Of a stretch of 32,423 nt of DNA, positions 21,994-30,503 are shown piece by piece. The translations under genes and the position numbers were made by a program. Source of the stretch: Candidatus Nomurabacteria bacterium (GTDB lineage Bacteria > Patescibacteriota > Minisyncoccia > Phycocordibacterales > UBA9973). Numbering within the stretch: the first letter of the stretch is position 1; the number at the start of each line of letters is the position of its first letter. Location: the NCBI GenBank assembly GCA_009695015.1, contig SIBT01000002.1:1-32423 (forward strand), in the 5' to 3' direction. The notes below the pieces were generated by a model that was given only the letters and a program-made list of their open reading frames with translations, made no database searches and was not told where the DNA came from.

Positions 21994-22698
21994 AACGGGT
22001 ATAATTAAGGCCACTGACTCCATCAAAGTCTTTGCTGAGCTTCCGGGCATGCGCAAAAATTCTCGGACTTTAAAAAAATGTTCAATATAACTAATATCGA
22101 AATGTTTCTTTGACACAGATTGTCGGTGTAGAAAAAATTCAAGTGTATTTAAAAACTTCAAGGCTTTTGAGCGAGAGGAGTCTAGAGTAACAATTTCATT
22201 GCCCTCTTCATTCTCTTCTTCCGATTCTGCCAATAATTCTTTTACAAAATCGATCCTATCTTTTAGAGACATATTGATAAATTTTTCGGCGTTTCTGATT
22301 TCCGTTGGCGTTTTTTCTCTAATTAAATAAAACCTAGAGACTAGAGTTTTTAAAAGAGAATTTGAATCCGGTACAATTACAAAAAAATGAGTGTTCTCTA
22401 TCGGTTCTTCAAATATCTTGAGGAGACTATTTTGTGCCTCCAATAAAAAATTGTTGGCAGAAATTATGAATATTTTTTTAGAAGAAGAAAAACTTTTCTC
22501 TGTCGTATATGATTTTAAATTGCGCGCGTCTTCAATTTTAAAATTATCAATCGAAATATGAGAAACATCGGGATTGCCGACAATTTTGATTTTTAAATCT
22601 TCACAGAATTTTAAAATTTCAGGCACTATTTCGTCTCGATTTCCCTCTATCAAATATGCATGGTGTAAATTATTTTTATTCAAGTGTTTTGAAATCAT
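21982..22698 (-). CDS. holB: DNA polymerase III delta-prime-like subunit
   Basis: 238 residues. AAA+-type fold resembling the clamp-loader delta-prime subunit: HHAYLIEGNRDE replaces the P-loop with a degenerate version, KIFIISANNFLLEAQNSLLKIFEEP is the diagnostic stretch, and VSRFYLIREKTP holds the position of the SRC motif with Cys replaced. No zinc cysteines. It probably assembles with DnaX as an inactive ATPase partner. Shorter than E. coli HolB (334); the C-terminal oligomerisation domain appears reduced. The start ATG 22698 has no clear promoter or SD. Confidence 0.82.
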   Translation of the reverse strand: MISKHLNKNNLHHAYLIEGNRDEIVPEILKFCEDLKIKIVGNPDVSHISIDNFKIEDARNLKSYTTEKSFSSSKKIFIISANNFLLEAQNSLLKIFEEPIENTHFFVIVPDSNSLLKTLVSRFYLIREKTPTEIRNAEKFINMSLKDRIDFVKELLAESEEENEEGNEIVTLDSSRSKALKFLNTLEFFLHRQSVSKKHFDISYIEHFFKVREFLRMPGSSAKTLMESVALIIPVLKN

Positions 22699-22735
22699 GT
22701 TTTTAAAAAAATAATTAGTTTTAATTTTTTAGAAT

Positions 22736-22772
22736 GGTCTGGCTGGTGGAGGGACCCAGGGAACAGAGGACC
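22736..22772. other. Unexplained GC-rich island between holB and mreB
   Basis: A 37-bp stretch far richer in G and C than its AT-rich flanks, in the 100-bp gap after mreB. It holds GGGACCC and only weak pairing (GGTC/GACC), so it is not a convincing terminator. No ORF of note. It could be a dispersed-repeat remnant. Confidence 0.3.
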
Positions 22773-22798
22773 TTATAAAAAATTGAAAAATAATTATT

Positions 22799-23812
22799 TT
22801 ACTTCTTGCTTAACACTGTCTTTTTATAAACATCCAAATGCTCCAGTGCTATGCCTGTGCCTTTAACCACACAAAAAAGCGGATCTTCGGCCAAAGTCGC
22901 TTTCACCCCCGTTTTCCGATAAACTAAATCAGTAAAATTTCGCAGTTGAGATGACCCGCCCGTCATAATAATGCCTTGATCTATGATGTCCGAAGCAAGT
23001 TCGGGTGGAGTTTCTTGTAATACATCCTTTATTGCTTTTATTATTTGTTTCAATTCTCCGTCGATGGCTTTAACTATTTCATTGGTTCCTACTCGAGCAG
23101 ACCTTGGCAAACCTTGAATAAAATCTCTTCCTTTAATCGTCACAGTTAGTTCTTCTTCTAAGAGCACCGCCGCGCCAATTTTTATTTTTACTTCTTCGGC
23201 AGTTCTATCACCGATAGCTAAATTAAAAGTTTTTTTAATGTAATCAGCGATCGCTTGATCTATTTTATTTCCTGCGCATTTCACAGACGTCGAAGAGACA
23301 ATTCCTCCGAGCGATATTACGGCCACATCCGTCGTTCCTCCGCCAATGTCCACTACCATATGACCTCTCGATTCATAAATCGGTATTCCTGCACCAATGG
23401 CTGCCAAAATAGGCTCTTTGACCACATAAGCATTTTTTGCGCCTGCACGAATAGTGGCTTCGATGACAGCTCTACGCTCCGTACTCGTCACCCCCGCCGG
23501 GACGGAAACCATCACATCCGGTTTAAAGAAATTAAATTTCCCCATCGCTTTATTTATAAAATAACGAAGCATTGCTTCAGTCATTCGATAATCCGCAATC
23601 ACGCCGTCTTTCATCGGACAGTAAGTAATAATAGATTCTGGGGTTTTTCCGATCATGTCTTTAGCTTCAAACCCAATAGCTAAGATTTTATTATCTTGTT
23701 CAGAAACTGCCACGACAGAAGGTTCATTTAAAATGATTCCTTTGCCCGGCAAAAACACTAGAGTATTTGCCGTTCCTAAATCTATTCCTAATTTTTTTGT
23801 GAAAATCCCCAT
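22799..23812 (-). CDS. mreB: Rod-shape determining protein MreB
   Basis: Actin-like filament protein that directs lateral wall synthesis. 337 residues: phosphate 1 LGIDLGTANTLVFL (8-21), MVSVPAGVTSTERRAV, phosphate 2 DIGGGTTDVAVISLGG, adenosine motif GIIMTGGSSQLRNF; a C-terminal family ending LEHLDVYKKTVL. Its presence with ddl, murI and a MurA-like gene suggests a cell that makes its own peptidoglycan. A -10 candidate TATGAT (23830-23825) lies 12 nt before the ATG. No mreC/mreD is adjacent. Divergent from the small gene at 23850. Confidence 0.97.
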   Translation of the reverse strand: MGIFTKKLGIDLGTANTLVFLPGKGIILNEPSVVAVSEQDNKILAIGFEAKDMIGKTPESIITYCPMKDGVIADYRMTEAMLRYFINKAMGKFNFFKPDVMVSVPAGVTSTERRAVIEATIRAGAKNAYVVKEPILAAIGAGIPIYESRGHMVVDIGGGTTDVAVISLGGIVSSTSVKCAGNKIDQAIADYIKKTFNLAIGDRTAEEVKIKIGAAVLLEEELTVTIKGRDFIQGLPRSARVGTNEIVKAIDGELKQIIKAIKDVLQETPPELASDIIDQGIIMTGGSSQLRNFTDLVYRKTGVKATLAEDPLFCVVKGTGIALEHLDVYKKTVLSKK

Positions 23813-23834
23813 AAAGCTTATGTTATCATATTTG

Positions 23835-23843
23835 TGCTAAAAT
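23835..23843 (+). promoter_or_regulatory. Extended -10 promoter of the 107-residue gene (leaderless layout)
   Basis: TGCTAAAAT (TG-N plus TAAAAT at 23838-23843), 6 nt (AAAAGG), ATG at 23850. The GG before the ATG is too close to serve as an SD. Confidence 0.55.
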
Positions 23844-23849
23844 AAAAGG

Positions 23850-24173
23850 ATGGAAGATACCACTGAAAAAGACCTAGAAAATCCATTTAAAGGCTATCTA
23901 GCAAACTTAAAAAAACACAAACAAGCTATAAATCCTGTTCATGAAATTGTAAATTGCTATTACAAAATGAATGGTTGGGAAAAAATGCCGAAAGAATTTT
24001 ATAAAGGAAGGTATGAATATAGGAAACTCGCAAGTGAAGCAAAAAAATTATATCAAGCTTGCAATGAAGTATTAGACGATTCGATCTGGGCGCTCGATAA
24101 AATGAAATATTTGGCAAACAAGGGAGGTTTCGATTGGTCTATCATTACTTGCTTGAAACACGAGCTAAAATAA
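23850..24173 (+). CDS. Small protein of unknown function
   Basis: 107 residues, soluble, predicted mostly helical, charged and rich in Lys/Tyr (YKGRYEYRKLASEAKKLYQACNEVLDD). No membrane segment, signal peptide or motif I recognise. Two cysteine-bearing stretches (NCYYKM, ITCLKHELK) are not arranged as a metal site. It has a good leaderless promoter and a full-length frame with no shadow explanation, so I take it as real. It is divergent from mreB and convergent with rsmI, so neighbours give no clear hint. Confidence 0.7.
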   Translation: MEDTTEKDLENPFKGYLANLKKHKQAINPVHEIVNCYYKMNGWEKMPKEFYKGRYEYRKLASEAKKLYQACNEVLDDSIWALDKMKYLANKGGFDWSIITCLKHELK

Positions 24174-24188
24174 ATAGTTTTAATTTTT

Positions 24189-24887
24189 TTAATATGACAC
24201 TATCACAGTAAACTCCCCTCTTTGTTTATCTAGATTTTTATTAAAATATTCTAAAATTTCCGCCGGGCTTCCAGTTTTAAATTCTTCATAAATTTTTGTC
24301 AGTTCTCTCGCGATACAAACTTTTTTTATTGGACAAAATTTAATTAGGGATTCTAAAGTTTTTAAAATCCTATGAGGGGATTCGTAAAAAACAAAAGTAC
24401 GTTTGGCTTCTGCAATTTCTTTAAATAAAGTTTCTCTACCTTTTTTGTGCGGCAAAAAACCGAGAAATGTGAATTCGTGCGTCGGCAGTCCCGATGCCGA
24501 AAGAGCAGCGATAACAGCCGAAGGGCCGGGAATCGGAATAATTTGCACAGCTTCAGCAAGGACTACCTTTGCTGAATTAAAGTGTTCTTTTATTTTAGAG
24601 ACGAGCATTGCCCCCGGATCTGATATTGTAGGCGTGCCAGCATCAGAAACTAATGCAAGATTTTTACCTTCTTGTAACAACTTTAAAATTTTGTCTATTT
24701 TTGATAATTTACTATGAGTATGGTAGCTCATAGTTTCTTTTTTTATACCATACTTATCTAAAATTTTTTTAGTTTGCCGTGTATCTTCGCATAGAATAAT
24801 ATCAACATTCTTCAATATCTCAATAGCTCGTATAGTTATATCTCCCATATTCCCGATCGGCGTCGCAACCACGTAAAATTTAGACAT
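24189..24887 (-). CDS. rsmI: 16S rRNA (cytidine1402-2'-O)-methyltransferase
   Basis: 232 residues from ATG 24887 (MSKFYVVATPIGNMGDITIRA, the standard RsmI start); the frame also contains an upstream ATG at 24920 that adds 11 unrelated residues. Tetrapyrrole-methylase fold with CEDTRQTKKIL, VSDAGTPTISDPG, IPIPGPSAVIAALSASGLP and FLGFLPHKKGR; ends near GEFTVIVSY. Methylates C1402 in the ribosomal P site. A -10 candidate TATATAGATT lies 7-10 nt upstream. Single gene unit, convergent with the unknown small gene. Confidence 0.95.
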   Translation of the reverse strand: MSKFYVVATPIGNMGDITIRAIEILKNVDIILCEDTRQTKKILDKYGIKKETMSYHTHSKLSKIDKILKLLQEGKNLALVSDAGTPTISDPGAMLVSKIKEHFNSAKVVLAEAVQIIPIPGPSAVIAALSASGLPTHEFTFLGFLPHKKGRETLFKEIAEAKRTFVFYESPHRILKTLESLIKFCPIKKVCIARELTKIYEEFKTGSPAEILEYFNKNLDKQRGEFTVIVSY

Positions 24888-24954
24888 AGATATTAATCTA
24901 TATACATCATAGACCTTCAATATTTATAGTCAAGTTACTATTCTTTAAATAAAA

Positions 24955-24988
24955 ATCGGCAGTGCTCCTAGAAGGTGCAACTGCCGAT
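24955..24988 (-). terminator. Terminator at the end of the atp operon region
   Basis: Minus-strand stem ATCGGCAGT/ACTGCCGAT (9 bp, 24988-24980 with 24963-24955), extended inside by further pairs past a bulge, followed by TTTTTATTTA. It ends transcription from atpC and the HTH remnant. Confidence 0.75.
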
Positions 24989-24992
24989 GTGT

Positions 24993-25193
24993 TTATTCTT
25001 CTTGCTCAGTATCATTGTTGGGTATATGTTGTTCTTTATTCCTAAAAGAATTCACAAGTGCTACAAGATCGTAATATTTAACTTTTTTAAATAAAGTACG
25101 GTGGGTGATACCCACAATACTCGCTGCCGTTGATATTTTTCCACGCGTATTCGTAAGAACATAGGACAAATATTGTTTCTGAACATCATCATC
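24993..25193 (-). pseudogene. Fis-type HTH protein lacking an in-frame start
   Basis: The frame encodes 66 residues, DDDVQKQYLSYVLTNTRG... through ASIVGITHRTLFKKVKYYDL to an acidic tail ending EQEE. This is a complete HTH_8 (Fis/NtrC C-terminal) DNA-binding domain. However, a TAA (25196-25194) lies directly before the first Asp and there is no ATG or GTG start in frame ahead of the domain; TTG at 25169 would cut off its first helix. The ATG triplets at 25185-25192 are in another frame, so one lost base would explain it. It is either a frameshifted gene, a sequencing indel, or a gene with an unusual start. It lies 33 nt after atpC. Confidence 0.55.
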
Positions 25194-25226
25194 TTATATT
25201 AAAAATCCAAAAAATCAAGTTAGAAT

Positions 25227-25670
25227 TTATTTCCTATATTTCTTAGTTCTCCACTTGTCAGCTATTTTTACTCTGGTGATCGAGCGTTCGAGTTCGGCTT
25301 CGAAGTGTTCGAAGTTCACATGCTCCTTGTTTTCCATTTGTTTTTTTAATTCTTCCGCGCGAGTTTTTGCTTGGAGAATTTTTTCTTCCGTTAGTTCTGA
25401 AATATGTTCAGCAAAGTCTGCAAGCACTGCAACTTCAGTCACTCCTTCTACTGTTTTTACTTCCACAAATCCTCCAACGACAGCCATGGGCACGTGTTCG
25501 CCATTTGTAAAAGCGACAACATCTCCAGATTTAAGACCAACGATAAGCGGAACGTGGTCAGGCAAAATTGCAATCTCGCCCTCCGTCGTCGGCAAAATAA
25601 CTTGATCCATCATTTCTTCTAAAATAAGACGCTCTGGAGTAACTATTTTAAGTTTTAGTTTTTTTGACAT
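25227..25670 (-). CDS. atpC: ATP synthase F1 epsilon subunit
   Basis: 147 residues. N-terminal beta-sandwich (about 1-90) with LKLKIVTPERLILEE, TTEGEIAILPDHVPLIVGLKSG and VVGGFVEVK, then a two-helix C-terminal domain rich in Glu/Lys that can inhibit the motor. The C-terminal tail (ITRVKIADKWRTKKYRK) is longer and more basic than usual. Last gene of the atp operon, 30 nt after atpD. Confidence 0.95.
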   Translation of the reverse strand: MSKKLKLKIVTPERLILEEMMDQVILPTTEGEIAILPDHVPLIVGLKSGDVVAFTNGEHVPMAVVGGFVEVKTVEGVTEVAVLADFAEHISELTEEKILQAKTRAEELKKQMENKEHVNFEHFEAELERSITRVKIADKWRTKKYRK

Positions 25671-25700
25671 TTTGAGAGAAATTATTTAATTTTTAAATAT

Positions 25701-27065
25701 CTATAACGCTCCCTTCATATAAAACTCCCCTTCCGCCTTATTGTCATGCTTTCCTTCCAGAATTTCTTTGAATGAACGGATAGTTTCCGCGAGTGGTACG
25801 TATTGTCCTTTCGAACCAGTAAATTGTTCTGCCACAAAGAATGGTTGCGAAAGGAATTTTTGAATTTTGCGAGCTCGAGACACGAGTTCTTTATCGGCTT
25901 CAGATAATTCTTCCATACCCAAGATAGCAATAATATCTTGCAAATCTTTGTAACGCTGAAGCACGCGTTGGACTTCACGAGAAACATTGTAATGTTCTTG
26001 TCCGACAATATTTGGATCGAGAATAGTCGAAGAAGAATCGAGCGGATCAACAGCTGGATAAATACCAATTTCAGAAAGTGAACGATTTAAAACTACAGTA
26101 GAATCCAAGTGAGCGAAAGTCGTTGCTGGAGCTGGGTCAGTCAAATCGTCCGCCGGCACGTAGACAGCTTGCACAGAAGTGACAGAACCTTTATCGGTCG
26201 AAGTAATTCTCTCTTGCATATTACCCATTTCCGTCGCGAGAGTCGGCTGGTATCCCACCGCCGAAGGAATACGTCCCAAAAGAGCTGAGACTTCAGATCC
26301 TGCTTGCGTAAAACGAAAAATATTGTCAATAAAAAAAAGCACGTCTTTACCTTCTTGATCACGGAAATATTCAGCCATAGTAAGACCAGAGAGAGCCACA
26401 CGCATACGCGCGCCAGGCGGTTCATTCATTTGTCCGAAAACCATGGCGACTTTGGGAAGTACACCAGATTCTTTCATCTCATGATAAAGGTCATTACCTT
26501 CGCGCGTACGTTCACCGACTCCAGCAAAGACCGAATAGCCTCCGTGATTTGAGGCAATGTTGTGAATAAGTTCTTGAATGACGACAGTCTTGCCAACACC
26601 TGCGCCTCCAAAAAGTCCAACCTTGCCTCCTTTTAATACCGGACAAATGAGATCGATAACCTTAATACCTGTTTCAAGAATTTCAACTTTTGTCGCTTGC
26701 TTGACATATTCAGGAGCTTTGCGATGAATCGGTAATCGCTTGGTATCCCCGACAGATTTTCCATCATCTATAGCTTCGCCTAAAACATTAAAAATACGTC
26801 CAAGAGTAGCAGAGCCCACAGGCACAGATATAGGAGCGCCAGTGTTTATGACTTCCATTCCGCGTGAAAGGCCATCGGTAGTATCCATAGCAATAGCTCT
26901 CACCACTCCATTACCTAAATGTTGCTCAACTTCAAGAATTATTTTCTTATTGTTGTTTATCACTTCTAAAGCAGTATAAATATCTGGAAGATCTTTCGCT
27001 TCACTGCCAAAATTTACGTCTACGACCGGTCCGATTATTTTCTTGATTGTACCTGTTGTTTGCAT
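25701..27065 (-). CDS. atpD: ATP synthase F1 beta subunit
   Basis: Catalytic subunit, 454 residues. P-loop GGAGVGKTVVIQELI, GERTREGNDLYHEM with the catalytic Glu, ALSGLTMAEYFRD, DNIFRFTQAGSEVSALLGRIPSAVGYQPTL and the DELSEADK-type loop (here MEELSEADKELV). Start ATG 27065 is 6 nt downstream of a consensus TATAAT. A hairpin after atpG and this promoter could let beta and epsilon be made separately from the rest of the operon. Confidence 0.98.
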   Translation of the reverse strand: MQTTGTIKKIIGPVVDVNFGSEAKDLPDIYTALEVINNNKKIILEVEQHLGNGVVRAIAMDTTDGLSRGMEVINTGAPISVPVGSATLGRIFNVLGEAIDDGKSVGDTKRLPIHRKAPEYVKQATKVEILETGIKVIDLICPVLKGGKVGLFGGAGVGKTVVIQELIHNIASNHGGYSVFAGVGERTREGNDLYHEMKESGVLPKVAMVFGQMNEPPGARMRVALSGLTMAEYFRDQEGKDVLFFIDNIFRFTQAGSEVSALLGRIPSAVGYQPTLATEMGNMQERITSTDKGSVTSVQAVYVPADDLTDPAPATTFAHLDSTVVLNRSLSEIGIYPAVDPLDSSSTILDPNIVGQEHYNVSREVQRVLQRYKDLQDIIAILGMEELSEADKELVSRARKIQKFLSQPFFVAEQFTGSKGQYVPLAETIRSFKEILEGKHDNKAEGEFYMKGAL

Positions 27066-27071
27066 ATTTTT

Positions 27072-27077
27072 ATTATA
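27072..27077 (-). promoter_or_regulatory. Internal atpD promoter (leaderless layout)
   Basis: Consensus TATAAT (27077-27072), 6 nt (AAAAAT), atpD ATG. The -35 region is poor (T-rich). It lies in the 62-bp atpG-atpD gap, the longest gap in the operon. Confidence 0.5.
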
Positions 27078-27094
27078 ATTAATAATTTTAATTC

Positions 27095-27123
27095 AAAAAC
27101 CTCACCTTATTAAGGAAAAGAGG
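27095..27123 (-). terminator. Possible attenuator between atpG and atpD
   Basis: On the minus strand CCTC...GAGG enclose CCTTA/TAAGG (27123-27100), followed by five T (27099-27095). The stem is interrupted, so partial termination is more likely than full. Confidence 0.4.
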
Positions 27124-27127
27124 AAAT

Positions 27128-28087
27128 TCAACTCACACTTGCCATGCCGGCACTGATCTCCGATATTTCTCTGGTAATATTTGATTGTCTGGCTTTATTG
27201 AATACTAAAGTCAAATCATCGATCATTTCACCCGAAGCTTCAGATGCATTTTTCATCGCAACCATTCGACTCGACTGCTCGGAAGCATTTGATTCGAGAA
27301 GCATTTGATATATTTGCATTCTAGTCAATTTTTCTGCAAGTGTGGTAATTAATTTTACCTTATCCCCTTCAAACAAATAATTAGTCTTTGTTTGCGGCAG
27401 TAATGTTTCCGCAGATTTAGTGTGTTCTAATGAATCAATTAATTCTTTTAAATCTGCTTTATTTATCGGCAATATTTGTTTAATATTTGCTCGCTGAAAA
27501 AGAGCTGAAACAAAATCAGTGTACACTACGAGCACTCTATCATATTTGCCCAGACTGTACTCATTGATAACTAAATTCGATATTGGAGTAACGTCGACGA
27601 GAGAAATATTATCTGGGAGTTCAGAAAAACTAGCTAAAACATTTTGGTTGAGGCGACGCATAGCAACATCTCCTTTTCGGCCGATTGTTATCACATCAAC
27701 TTCAAAAGACAGTTTTCTGGAAGTTTCCCCGAAGACTGTCTTTTGGGAAAGTAATGAAATAGCTTTTTTAATAATTTGCGCGTTGTAAGCTCCGCAAAGT
27801 CCGCGATTTGAAGTAACTAAAATAAGTAAAATTTTTCTTTGGTCCGCTTTAGATTCTTGCGAAGGCGACCCAGAACGCTCTGTAAAGAGTGGGTGATTTA
27901 ATTCTTCCGCATTCTTTGCAATTGAAGTTAAAATCTCCCAAGAATATTCTGCATAAAGTCGAGATGACAAAGTCGAAGAAACCGCGCGCTTCATTTTCGA
28001 AGCCGCAACGAGCTCCATAGCTTTGGTGATCTTCTTCGTATTCTTCACCGACTTTATTCTTCTTTTAATTTCCTTTGTTCCGGCCAT
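27128..28087 (-). CDS. atpG: ATP synthase F1 gamma subunit
   Basis: Central rotor shaft, 319 residues, longer than the usual 285-290. N-terminal helix AGTKEIKRRIKSVKNTKKITKAMELVAASKMKRA and C-terminal helix SRMVAMKNASEASGEMIDDLTLVFNKARQSNITREI form the coiled coil. VTSNRGLCGAYN is the typical Rossmann-domain motif; just before it a 20-residue polar insert (about 70-88, ERSGSPSQESKADQ) accounts for some of the extra length. It starts 3 nt after atpA. Confidence 0.96.
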   Translation of the reverse strand: MAGTKEIKRRIKSVKNTKKITKAMELVAASKMKRAVSSTLSSRLYAEYSWEILTSIAKNAEELNHPLFTERSGSPSQESKADQRKILLILVTSNRGLCGAYNAQIIKKAISLLSQKTVFGETSRKLSFEVDVITIGRKGDVAMRRLNQNVLASFSELPDNISLVDVTPISNLVINEYSLGKYDRVLVVYTDFVSALFQRANIKQILPINKADLKELIDSLEHTKSAETLLPQTKTNYLFEGDKVKLITTLAEKLTRMQIYQMLLESNASEQSSRMVAMKNASEASGEMIDDLTLVFNKARQSNITREISEISAGMASVS

Positions 28088-28090
28088 AAA

Positions 28091-29614
28091 TTATTTCGCA
28101 AAACTACTTTTAAAATCCGCAATCGCCTTCTTTAATTGCTCCTCGCCTTTGTCGGTCCACATTTTGGTATCTTGTATTTCTTTATAGAAAATCTTCGCAT
28201 AGCGCTCGCTGTATTCTATCAGCCCAGCTTCAAATTCTTTTATTTTTTCTACCGGCACATCATCCATAAAGCCTTTGGTAAGAGCATAGAAAGTGACTAC
28301 TTGATGTTCGATCTTGACCGGAGCATATTGAAGCTGTTTAAGAATCTCAACTGATCTTTTACCACGTTCGAGTTGACGTTTAGTAGAATCATCGAGATCA
28401 GAGCCAAATTGAGAAAACGCTTCGAGTTCACGAAACTGCGCGAGATCGAGTTTTAAAGTTCCAGCCACTTTTTTCATTGCTTTGATCTGAGCCGCCGAAC
28501 CCACACGCGAAACAGAAGAGCCGACATTGACCGCTGGACGAATTCCTTTATAAAAAAGATCCGTCTCCAAGAAAATTTGCCCATCAGTAATAGAAATAAC
28601 ATTGGTCGGAATATAAGCCGAAATATCACCCGCTTGAGTTTCGATAATTGGAAATGCTGTGATCGATCCGCCTCCATATTTTGCATTTCGGCGACATGCG
28701 CGCTCAAGAAGACGAGAATGTAAATAAAAAACATCTCCTGGATACGCTTCACGGCCGGGTGGACGACGAAGAAGAAGAGAAATCTCTCGATAAGCCACAG
28801 CGTGCTTCGAAAGATCATCATAGATAATCAACACATCTTTTCCTTGATCCATAAAATATTCAGCGACAGAAACTCCTGCATAAGGCGCAACATAAGACAT
28901 AGCAGCAGGCTCAGACGCTCCTGCGGAAACAATCACTGTATATGCCATTGCCCCACCAGCTTCGAGTCTCGCCTCCAATTTACGTAATTTTGAATCTTTT
29001 TGACCAATCGATACATAAACACAAATCATATTTTGTCCTTTTTGATTTAAAATAGCGTCAATAGCAATAGCTGTCTTGCCTGTCTGTCTATCACCAATGA
29101 TAAGCTCGCGCTGACCTCGGCCAACAGGAATAATGCTATCAATAGCCTTAATTCCAGTGGAAACTGGTTGATCTACACTTTGCCTCGTCACGACTCCAGG
29201 GGCTACTTTTTCAATTGGATATGCCGAAGGTCCTGAATCTTTCGAAAGATTTGCTTTTATAATTCCTTTACCGTCAATCGGAGCACCCATCGCATTTACT
29301 ACTCTACCTAAAATATTATCCGAAACTGGTATTTCAAGAATTTTTCCAGTAGCTTTTACTTCATCCCCTTCTTTAATTTTAGAAAAGTCCCCGAGAATAA
29401 TAATTCCGACTGCATCTTCTTCAAGATTGAGCGCTACACCGATTTGTCCAGCAGAAAAAGTCACCATCTCAGAAGATTTTATATCAGAAAGACCAGAAAC
29501 TTTTGCAATACCATCAAAAACTTCCATGACTTGACCCACCTTCTCAACTTTCAATTGAAGTGAAAAATTTTCTATTTCTTTTTTTAAATTTTCTACAATA
29601 CTATTGTGGCTCAT
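28091..29614 (-). CDS. atpA: ATP synthase F1 alpha subunit
   Basis: 507 residues, standard length. P-loop GDRQTGKTAIAIDAI, VYVSIGQKDSKLRKLE, DDLSKHAVAYREISLLLRRPPGREAYPGDVFYLHSRLLERA and SGSVSRVGSAAQIKAMKKVAG-like stretch (here NVGSSVSRVGSAAQIKAM) are diagnostic. Its ATG overlaps the atpH stop by 4 nt. Confidence 0.98.
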   Translation of the reverse strand: MSHNSIVENLKKEIENFSLQLKVEKVGQVMEVFDGIAKVSGLSDIKSSEMVTFSAGQIGVALNLEEDAVGIIILGDFSKIKEGDEVKATGKILEIPVSDNILGRVVNAMGAPIDGKGIIKANLSKDSGPSAYPIEKVAPGVVTRQSVDQPVSTGIKAIDSIIPVGRGQRELIIGDRQTGKTAIAIDAILNQKGQNMICVYVSIGQKDSKLRKLEARLEAGGAMAYTVIVSAGASEPAAMSYVAPYAGVSVAEYFMDQGKDVLIIYDDLSKHAVAYREISLLLRRPPGREAYPGDVFYLHSRLLERACRRNAKYGGGSITAFPIIETQAGDISAYIPTNVISITDGQIFLETDLFYKGIRPAVNVGSSVSRVGSAAQIKAMKKVAGTLKLDLAQFRELEAFSQFGSDLDDSTKRQLERGKRSVEILKQLQYAPVKIEHQVVTFYALTKGFMDDVPVEKIKEFEAGLIEYSERYAKIFYKEIQDTKMWTDKGEEQLKKAIADFKSSFAK

Positions 29615-30021
29615 ACTGATTTTATTAAATATTCTTGTAATTTTTCAATTTTGTTCTTAATTGATAGATCGATCACTTCATTATTCACCTCTATTTTTAT
29701 TCCACCCAATAATTTTTGATTAATATTCTCATCCAAGATGACTTCTTTTGCAGAATAACGTTTCTTCAGAGCTTGTTCGAGATGTGTTTTGGTTTTTTCG
29801 GAAAGTTTTTCGGCGCTAGATATTTTTACTATTATCCTATCTTCTTTTTTATTAATTATATTTCTTAATTGTAAAAGTATATCTGGAGCTTTGGATAAAA
29901 ATCTACGACGAAATAAAAATTGAACTATTTTCTTGGATATATCAGCCTGCTCCGAATGACTCTTGTCTTTAGATAAGGCATGAATCGCTTGAGCTATTGC
30001 ATTGTTTGTCAGTGTTTTCAT
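29611..30021 (-). CDS. atpH: ATP synthase delta subunit (OSCP)
   Basis: 136 residues, shorter than the usual 175-180. Peripheral-stalk connector. The family's N-terminal helical domain is reduced, while the C-terminal part (ISSAEKLSEKTKTHLEQALKKRYSAKEVILDENINQKLLGGIKIEV, quoted in part: LLGGIKIEVNNEVIDLSIKN) is the conserved OSCP signature. Position between atpF and atpA confirms the call. It overlaps atpA by 4 nt. Confidence 0.9.
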   Translation of the reverse strand: MKTLTNNAIAQAIHALSKDKSHSEQADISKKIVQFLFRRRFLSKAPDILLQLRNIINKKEDRIIVKISSAEKLSEKTKTHLEQALKKRYSAKEVILDENINQKLLGGIKIEVNNEVIDLSIKNKIEKLQEYLIKSV

Positions 30022-30030
30022 TTGCAGTCA

Positions 30031-30492
30031 TTATAAATTATTTAAATCTTTTTTATCGGCAATCAATTTTTCTATAGCCTTCATTGCCAAAGAAACGATT
30101 TCTTTCTTGGCTTCGTCTACCATTTTTATCTTTTCTACTTCAAGACTTTTCTTACCATTTTCAATGATTCCTTTTACCTCATTTTTAGCTTCTTCTATCA
30201 TAGAAGTTTTCTCAGTTTCTGCTTCCTTCTTGCCATTTTGAAATATAGTATTGGCTTCTTTGCGAGCTTTAGTTAAAACTTCTTCATATTCTTTCTTGGT
30301 TTTTTCTAGAAGCACGGCATTTTCTTTAGCATTTGAAAGTCCAGTCTCTATCTCTTGTCCTCGATCTTTCATTAATTTACTGAGAGGTTTGGCCGCAAGT
30401 AGATAGAAAACAAAAAAAACCAGCCCAAAATTAATGATCTGAGCAAGCATCAATTTCCAATCTATGTGAAATGTGTTGATAAACTCTTCCAT
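30031..30492 (-). CDS. atpF: ATP synthase Fo b subunit
   Basis: 153 residues: an N-terminal membrane segment (about 14-32, LMLAQIINFGLVFFVFYLL) and a long charged helix to the end (Lys/Glu-rich, with regular A/E/K spacing) that dimerises in the peripheral stalk. Normal length for AtpF. Lies 9 nt from atpH and 11 nt from atpE. No second b' gene. Confidence 0.95.
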   Translation of the reverse strand: MEEFINTFHIDWKLMLAQIINFGLVFFVFYLLAAKPLSKLMKDRGQEIETGLSNAKENAVLLEKTKKEYEEVLTKARKEANTIFQNGKKEAETEKTSMIEEAKNEVKGIIENGKKSLEVEKIKMVDEAKKEIVSLAMKAIEKLIADKKDLNNL

Positions 30493-30503
30493 TCTTTTAC
30501 AAT

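Noticed and set aside
22736..22772. GC-rich stretch as a small RNA or terminator of mreB
   Set aside because: Pairing is weak and no T-tract follows, so I list it only as unexplained sequence.
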